Both the position numbers and the translations under genes were made by a program. Below the pieces are notes generated by a model, which did not search any database, was not told the origin of the DNA, and saw only the letters and a program-made list of their open reading frames with translations. Below are positions 58,990-64,000 of a stretch of 64,000 nucleotides of DNA, one piece after another (positions within the stretch are counted from its first letter, which is position 1; every line of letters starts with the position of its first letter). Source of the DNA: Ciona intestinalis (taxonomy: Eukaryota > Chordata > Ascidiacea > Phlebobranchia > Cionidae); contig NC_020176.2 of assembly GCF_000224145.3 (NCBI RefSeq), forward strand, positions 3,369,826-3,433,825, read 5' to 3'.

Positions 58990-61235
58990 AATGAACGTTC
59001 TAACGACCTTCAGAAACTTAAAAAAAAATAGTCTTGTATGAAACGATATTTTACAAAACCTGGTAAAATACCTTTCGAAACAAGATGGAATGTATGTAAG
59101 TATCACTGACGACTTTCAGTCTGCGTTTGCTGCGTTCTACCTTCTATTCTATTCTATGCGTTCTACCTTGCTTGTTTTCTAGTTTACTGCGCATGTTATA
59201 AGTAGGCCTACGCTTTACCTGTTTAGCGTTAAAACAACAGTACATTGAAAGGTACAATCACTTTGCACTGTAAAACCAACTTAGCATATGTTAACAGTTA
59301 ACGCTACTCTTTGAACGATGCCTTTACAACTAAAACCAATCTGTTTCCAACTTAGCATATGTTAACAGTTAACGCTACTCTTTGAACGATGCCTTTACAA
59401 CTAAAACCAATCTGTTTCATTGCGTAGCAACGCATATACAAACCGTACCAAACAAGCGGAAATTATTCAGTTTCCAACTACGTTCTATTGCTGCAGCGAA
59501 CCAATAAGCGAGCAGGGATAAGCGGGCGCGGTAACCACATGCTTACTTCTGAAATGCGGCGACTTTGCTATCTAAGTAAGGTCATTCTTTGTGGGTTCAT
59601 TTACACTGGAGGCTAAAAGCAAACATAAATGAGACACACTCGACAAACAGAGTATAGCAAGCAGCTGTACGAAGTCACACTGATAACGTCACAGTTGTTC
59701 CCGCCATTTGTTTAAATGTCTGTTCAAAACTTGCGGCAAAACTTCTACGTATTCTGATTCCGTCTGAATCGGTCTTCACTGCCAAGAGTTTCAGTACAAT
59801 GTATTTGATTGCTGGTTGTATAATGTTCTGTGGCCTAAGTATATTTGTTGGGCTCGGAAAACAAAACAGGCTGCTGTAGACTGTAGTAGAGGCCTATTTA
59901 CTATGTCATAAGCGTATACTTTGTCATGATTTCCTGTTCATGACGCAGCAGGCTAGAATCTGATGTCTGACGTATCGGTTTTATTTTAAAAAAACGGTGA
60001 TAACACATCAGCATCATGTCAAACTATGCTTGTATATAGTATGTACGTAAAGACACGAAATTAAATACCAGATTGGTGTTAGTTGCTAACATTCGTTAAA
60101 GAGTGTTTGTGTCTTTGGACATGTACGTAAGTGTTTTTATGTGGTCAATATAATAGGGTGGGGAAAGATGGGACACTGTCAGGAGCGGATTTTAAAAATT
60201 ATGAATGTATTGTTTTCGCTTAAAGGTGTTTGACCCTTTTTTTTGCATTCGAGCAAACAGGTTCGGACCGATTACATTGGTGTCTCCCCATATTAATGTT
60301 AGTTGTATTTACCGATGATGAAAAGTTTATTTTAACCAAAGAATGTATATTGGTATATTGTGATCAACATAAAATTTCTACCCATTTGTAACTCATAAAT
60401 TAAGCAATAACAGTCTCCTAAATAAAAGTTGCTTGCGGATTGTGCTACTACGTCAGTATAAAAACGATGTTGTTTTATTTTGTGATTCCTAAATGAGAAT
60501 TCTATTTTTCTCGGCGTGTTAAAACAATTGTCCAATCTATACGATCCACAAGTCTTTTTGTTGCCCCCGACAAGAACAAAGCTGTCATCTTTTCAGGTTC
60601 CAGAAATAAGTAGAGATACGACATCAACAACAAGGTTTATATGTTTATTTTTAAATAAGGTTTTTGTTTATTTTATAATTTAATTCCGTTATTTGAAATT
60701 CTGTACTCTAAATAATTGCAGTTTTATGTATAATCCCATTTCATTTTGTAATTTCTTTTCATTTTACACATTGAATATATTGATTTAGTAAAGTTTATAA
60801 AATGTTTGGAGGTACATTGTGTCAAGTGGGTACGTTTGGCGATCAATTACATAATGTGGAGAGATTTTTAAAACTTAATAAACTGGCTCCTGCTGGTATA
60901 AAAACATTAACAATTTTTTGGTTGATAATAATAAAGGTAATGATTTGTATATCGAGGGAGTGAATTCGTATATTGCATCACGCTTATGGCAATGGCAACA
61001 GAATTTAGCATTAATATTTCGCTAGTGTTGCTTCTAACGACATAACTTAATATTACAAACAAATAGCTCTTTCGGTACACGACATTTATTGGCACAAACA
61101 TTTATTGTGCCATATGGGGAGTCATTACCAAGCTATGATATTAATAATGTATATAGCAAACAAAATGGTACAATAAAGTCTTTACTGAAATGTACATTTA
61201 CTTATAATATTAAACGTTTGTTTATTCATTTTACA
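58990..61235. other. Intergenic region upstream of UPP
   Basis: It includes the UPP promoter, a perfect 70-bp tandem duplication (59278-59418), a MITE fragment (60152-60178), and otherwise AT-rich DNA. No exon is recognisable on either strand. Confidence 0.45.
59278..59418 (+). repeat. Two perfect copies of a 70-bp unit in tandem
   Basis: The unit begins CAACTTAGCATATGTTAACA and ends AAAACCAATCTGTTTC. Copies occupy 59278-59347 and 59349-59418 with no mismatch that I see. It lies about 290 bp upstream of the UPP start. Confidence 0.9.
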
Positions 61236-61770
61236 GCGAAGATTCCAACCACGCCCAGGAGGCTGCTTCGCTTGTGGTCGTTGAGGTTTTTTTACCAGGA
61301 CCTCTCGCCAGTAGCCCTAGTTATACCTGGACCCTGATCTTCTGGGTTAGAGGATCAAGGCACGCTAGGTAGCGATCGACGCCACTCAACGGTTTTCGAA
61401 ACGCGAATAGCGACCACAAACATACGCACAATACACACAACCAAGAACTGCAGCCTAGACTGACCGTCTTATAAACTGAACTTACACCTCCCAACATGCC
61501 ATCGTTATACGTGGCTTACCGCGTTAAGAGGCGTACTGTGAGAAATTGGACGCAGGACACAAGAAATTTGACACGACACACACTTCTGATCTGGTATTGG
61601 CTGATCCAATATGATTTAAGATAAAAATATAAAAGGGGTGAGCTGTAGCACCTAACCATTTGCACCACATTTTGTTTTTTTTGTATATATATGTGATTAG
61701 TATGAATAAAGTGTAGAACTGTAAATTCTGAGTCACCATGGCTGGACAGGCTAACTATAAAAAACAATAC
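61236..61770 (+). mobile_element. Possible remnant of an LTR retrotransposon (fossil)
   Basis: 61537-61735 has LTR-like features: it starts TGTGAG, contains a TATA-like ATAAAAGGGG about 90 bp in and a GAATAAAG poly(A)-like signal near its end, and finishes in CA. The GC-richer stretch 61236-61530 before it may be a piece of the internal region. Family not identified. The element is broken and only a small part remains. There is no second LTR in the window. Confidence 0.3.
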
Positions 61771-61785
61771 TCAGATAAATAAGAA

Positions 61786-61850
61786 AAGACCCAATAGTCA
61801 GGTAAATGAGACCCAATATAGTCAGGTGAATGAGACCCAATAGTCGGACA
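61786..61850 (+). repeat. Three tandem units of about 22 bp
   Basis: Units of the type GACCCAATAGTCAGGTAAAT, with one unit carrying an extra TA and the last diverging into GGACAGGCTCC. Confidence 0.8.
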
Positions 61851-61938
61851 GGCTCCCAGGGTTACTGCCACATCATTGGAGTAGAGGTTGCATAGAGATT
61901 ACGAACACGCATAACAACTGTACGAAATTAATTCTCCT

Positions 61939-62123
61939 TCATTGGCAATTTTGTAGAAAAAAAAAGACAAAAATTACGACGAAAAAGGCAAAAATTACCA
62001 CGTAAACAAAAATGGAGCTCCGCGCAACGTAAAATTAAGAAAATCGCCAGCGTGTGAAAAAAAGAGACAAAAATTCACGTGAAAATCGGTACTGAACGCG
62101 AAAAAAAGCAAAATTGCCAATGA
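61939..62123. mobile_element. Short inverted-repeat element, 185 bp, different from the common MITE
   Basis: Perfect 15-bp terminal inverted repeats, TCATTGGCAATTTTG and CAAAATTGCCAATGA. The interior is A-rich and carries three degenerate copies of a motif like GACAAAAATTACG. No coding capacity. No clear target duplication. Confidence 0.6.
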
Positions 62124-62480
62124 TTGAGGATTAGTACGAACATCATGTATGCAAAAACCTCCGACACCCAATGCAAGCCTCTTATCCGCCGCAATGACAA
62201 CCCCATTCAAACGACCCAAACAATGGTAGACGATATTAGATTAAGGGATAGGTAATATAAATATTCCCTTGTACATATATTACGTTTAATTCATTAAATT
62301 CAAAGTTAAAATTTAATCTATTTTGAAATGCCCATACCATGGATTTATCAGAATGACAGTTCGTTTCGTGTATAGTGTAAGTGTGTATCAATACATACAC
62401 CACAATCCCCCAACACCACCATACCCCACCCCATACAATAAGCACATAACAATACAAGCATTCTCTATGGGCCAATATAA

Positions 62481-62556
62481 TAATAATAAATAATAGGAAC
62501 CGCCGCAACGCGTCGCAATAATAATAAATAATAGGAACCGTCGCAACGCGTCGCAA
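62481..62556 (+). repeat. Two tandem copies of a 38-bp unit
   Basis: Each unit begins TAATAATAAATAATAGGAAC and ends GCAACGCGTCGCAA. The copies differ by one C/T. A related CCGCCGCAACAGCGTCGCA occurs once more near 62671-62689. Confidence 0.85.
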
Positions 62557-62856
62557 TAACTAGTTTTTTTTACAAAGTGGGGAAACTGCATAAGAACGGA
62601 TTTGGGAGCTAACTATATCTTGCTTTAACACAAGAATGATCGAACCGAGTGATCTTAGGAATCACTTTTATCCGCCGCAACAGCGTCGCATTTTCGCGCC
62701 TGTTGTCGATTCAAAAAAGGAATGACAACATAAACCGACACCTGAAAAAATATTAATTTGGTTAGTGGTTTTAGGGGGCTTAACAGGGGGCTAACATTTT
62801 TAGTATTTGTTTTATCCCTACCCTAGTCGCATGTTTGGCGCCTAATTGTTTTGCAG

Positions 62857-63085
62857 TTGGAACCCACCAGCTTTCGCTGACCGGACTTTTAACCAACCGG
62901 CGTGTTGGAATATGGTTTACGCAAACCAAGACAAGCTGCTGTATAGGCCTGGGTGCAATGACACGTGTTGTATCGACCTGGTGCAGTGTCCCAGTTCTAA
63001 CTTAAACTTCCTAACAGCGATCCCTAGTTATAGCGATGTCACTTCTATCTATCTGATGCCGACTGCCGGCCTTGCTGATAAGTGA
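62857..63085 (+). CDS. Unidentified Cys-rich ORF, candidate last exon
   Basis: An acceptor-like TTGTTTTGCAG at 62846-62856 opens a frame of 76 residues to TGA at 63083-63085. It includes NQPACWNMVYANQDKLLYR and PGCNDTCCIDLVQCP, with six Cys in 50 residues, and is GC-richer than its surroundings. No upstream exon is found in the window and I do not recognise the family. It may be a host exon, or a scrap of a mobile element given its repeat-rich surroundings. Confidence 0.25.
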
Positions 63086-64000
63086 CACCAAGAGTTTTGG
63101 TTAAAGTTGGGAAATCTGACCTGCGCGCACCGTTCTTATGCAGGTTGTTTACCACACATACACATATGAAGAAATAAGACCCAAGATTCCCAACCACGTT
63201 ACATTACTAACGTGTACAAAGGTGGACTTTTAATATTTGGATCTCCGTATACTTCCCCACCCCACAACACACCGTGTACCACATAAACATTCAATTTTAA
63301 AACAAGCATTCAATAAGTATAAGGGACATTTTATGCTACAGCTCACATAAGTTAGTATTTACATCGACTAAGAATAAATCTTAGTCTTGGTATGCTATGG
63401 CTCCATCTTCGTTCTTGAGGTTTTCGTTCTGTCTTATCTCCTTTCTGTAGAAATAATACACGTCAGATGATCGTTGGTTATTTTACTATTTGACTATGAG
63501 CATATCAAAATTAAAGCACAAATATGAACCATGACAATTATTAAATACATTAACATAAAAAAATTTTTTTCTAATCTTGTCTTGATGCATGCTTATGCTA
63601 ATATCGTTTAATGTTATGATGTATAGTAGGGTGGGGGGAGATGGGACACTTTTAGCACAAAATATCCAAATATCCTAACCGCCTTTTAAACAATTAATAA
63701 CGGTCTATGGGAGGTGTGAGGATACGGTTTTAGAATTCTTAGAATGATTTTTGTTTACTACCAAATGGGACGAGAAAATGGAATGAAAAGGTGTCCCATT
63801 TTCCCCCACCCTACTCTATATTTGTTAACAAATTACAATAAAAAATATAATGTTAACAAGCAACAATAAATAAACAAATGTTGAAACCAACACGCCTTTT
63901 ACCATTTTACCGTTTAAGATATTTTGTAACTAGCGAGATAAAAGTTAGCCCAATAAAACAACGTGGTATATACCTTCGGTCGCTTCTTTCTCCGGCAGTT
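63086..64000. other. Non-coding end of window
   Basis: Apart from the MITE at 63622-63820 I see nothing that supports a gene. Confidence 0.4.
63622..63820. mobile_element. MITE, full length, well preserved
   Basis: Left end TATAGTAGGGTGGGGGGAGA, right end CCCATTTTCCCCCACCCTAC; a good example of the family's complete structure (left TIR, ATCCAAATATCC, TTTTAAACAATTAATAAC, GAGGATACGGTTTTA, TACTACCAAATGGGACGA, right TIR). Confidence 0.85.

Noticed and set aside
1-64000. CRISPR arrays, bacterial operons, replication origins
   Set aside because: No regularly spaced direct repeats of that kind; gene structure is eukaryotic throughout.

Overview
The window looks like nuclear DNA from a tunicate of the Ciona intestinalis type. 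It is AT-rich, with many small exons and GT/AG introns, and it is dotted with two repeat families. One is a tRNA-headed SINE with a tail ending near GATAAATAAGTTACATTCATT. The other is a MITE of about 200 bp with ends like TATAGTAGGGTGGGGGAAGA. From memory these resemble the Ciona elements called Cics-1 and Cimi-1; I could not check this. The encoded proteins are clearly animal and chordate-like. All gene models below were built by hand, by following reading phase across splice sites.

Layout. 1-197: last coding piece of a class A GPCR (+). 1676-22918: a 44-exon gene (+) for a secreted protein of about 2,100 residues: signal peptide, hemicentin/VWA7-like head, VWA, Ig-like sheet, Sushi, three VWD-C8-TIL units, EGF and a C-terminal WxxW domain. 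24572-24956: a two-exon gene for a 69-residue secreted peptide (+). 25334-26350: intronless RAD51 (+). 27218-38904: holocarboxylase synthetase HLCS (-), interrupted by assembly trouble. 38932-39141: an ASDURF-like prefoldin ORF (-), 27 nt upstream of HLCS and in the same frame. 39525-41564: intronless METTL13 (+), divergent from ASDURF/HLCS. 41882-54190: a 32-exon TRPM2-type channel with a NUDT9-H domain (+). 55589-58989: 8-exon uridine phosphorylase (-). 58990-64000: repeat-rich, with a possible LTR remnant, a short inverted-repeat element, tandem duplications and one unidentified Cys-rich ORF.

Assembly. The stretch 29139-38752 interleaves second copies. The HLCS 5' half is present twice (29139-31179 and 36506-38752), and TRPM2 exons 11-22 are present twice (31230-36380 and 46406-50477), all bounded by runs of N. 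The copies differ by roughly 1-3% plus indels. This is what two haplotypes of a very polymorphic animal look like when both end up in one scaffold. One part of TRPM2 (exons 20-21) exists in three distinguishable versions, which two alleles alone do not explain. The probable real order is RAD51, HLCS(-), ASDURF(-), METTL13(+), TRPM2(+), UPP(-).

The genes do not form one pathway. The observations most worth following are the ASDURF-HLCS bicistronic arrangement with one in-frame TAG between the ORFs, the apparently catalytic Nudix box in the TRPM2 channel, and the unusual domain order of the large secreted protein.
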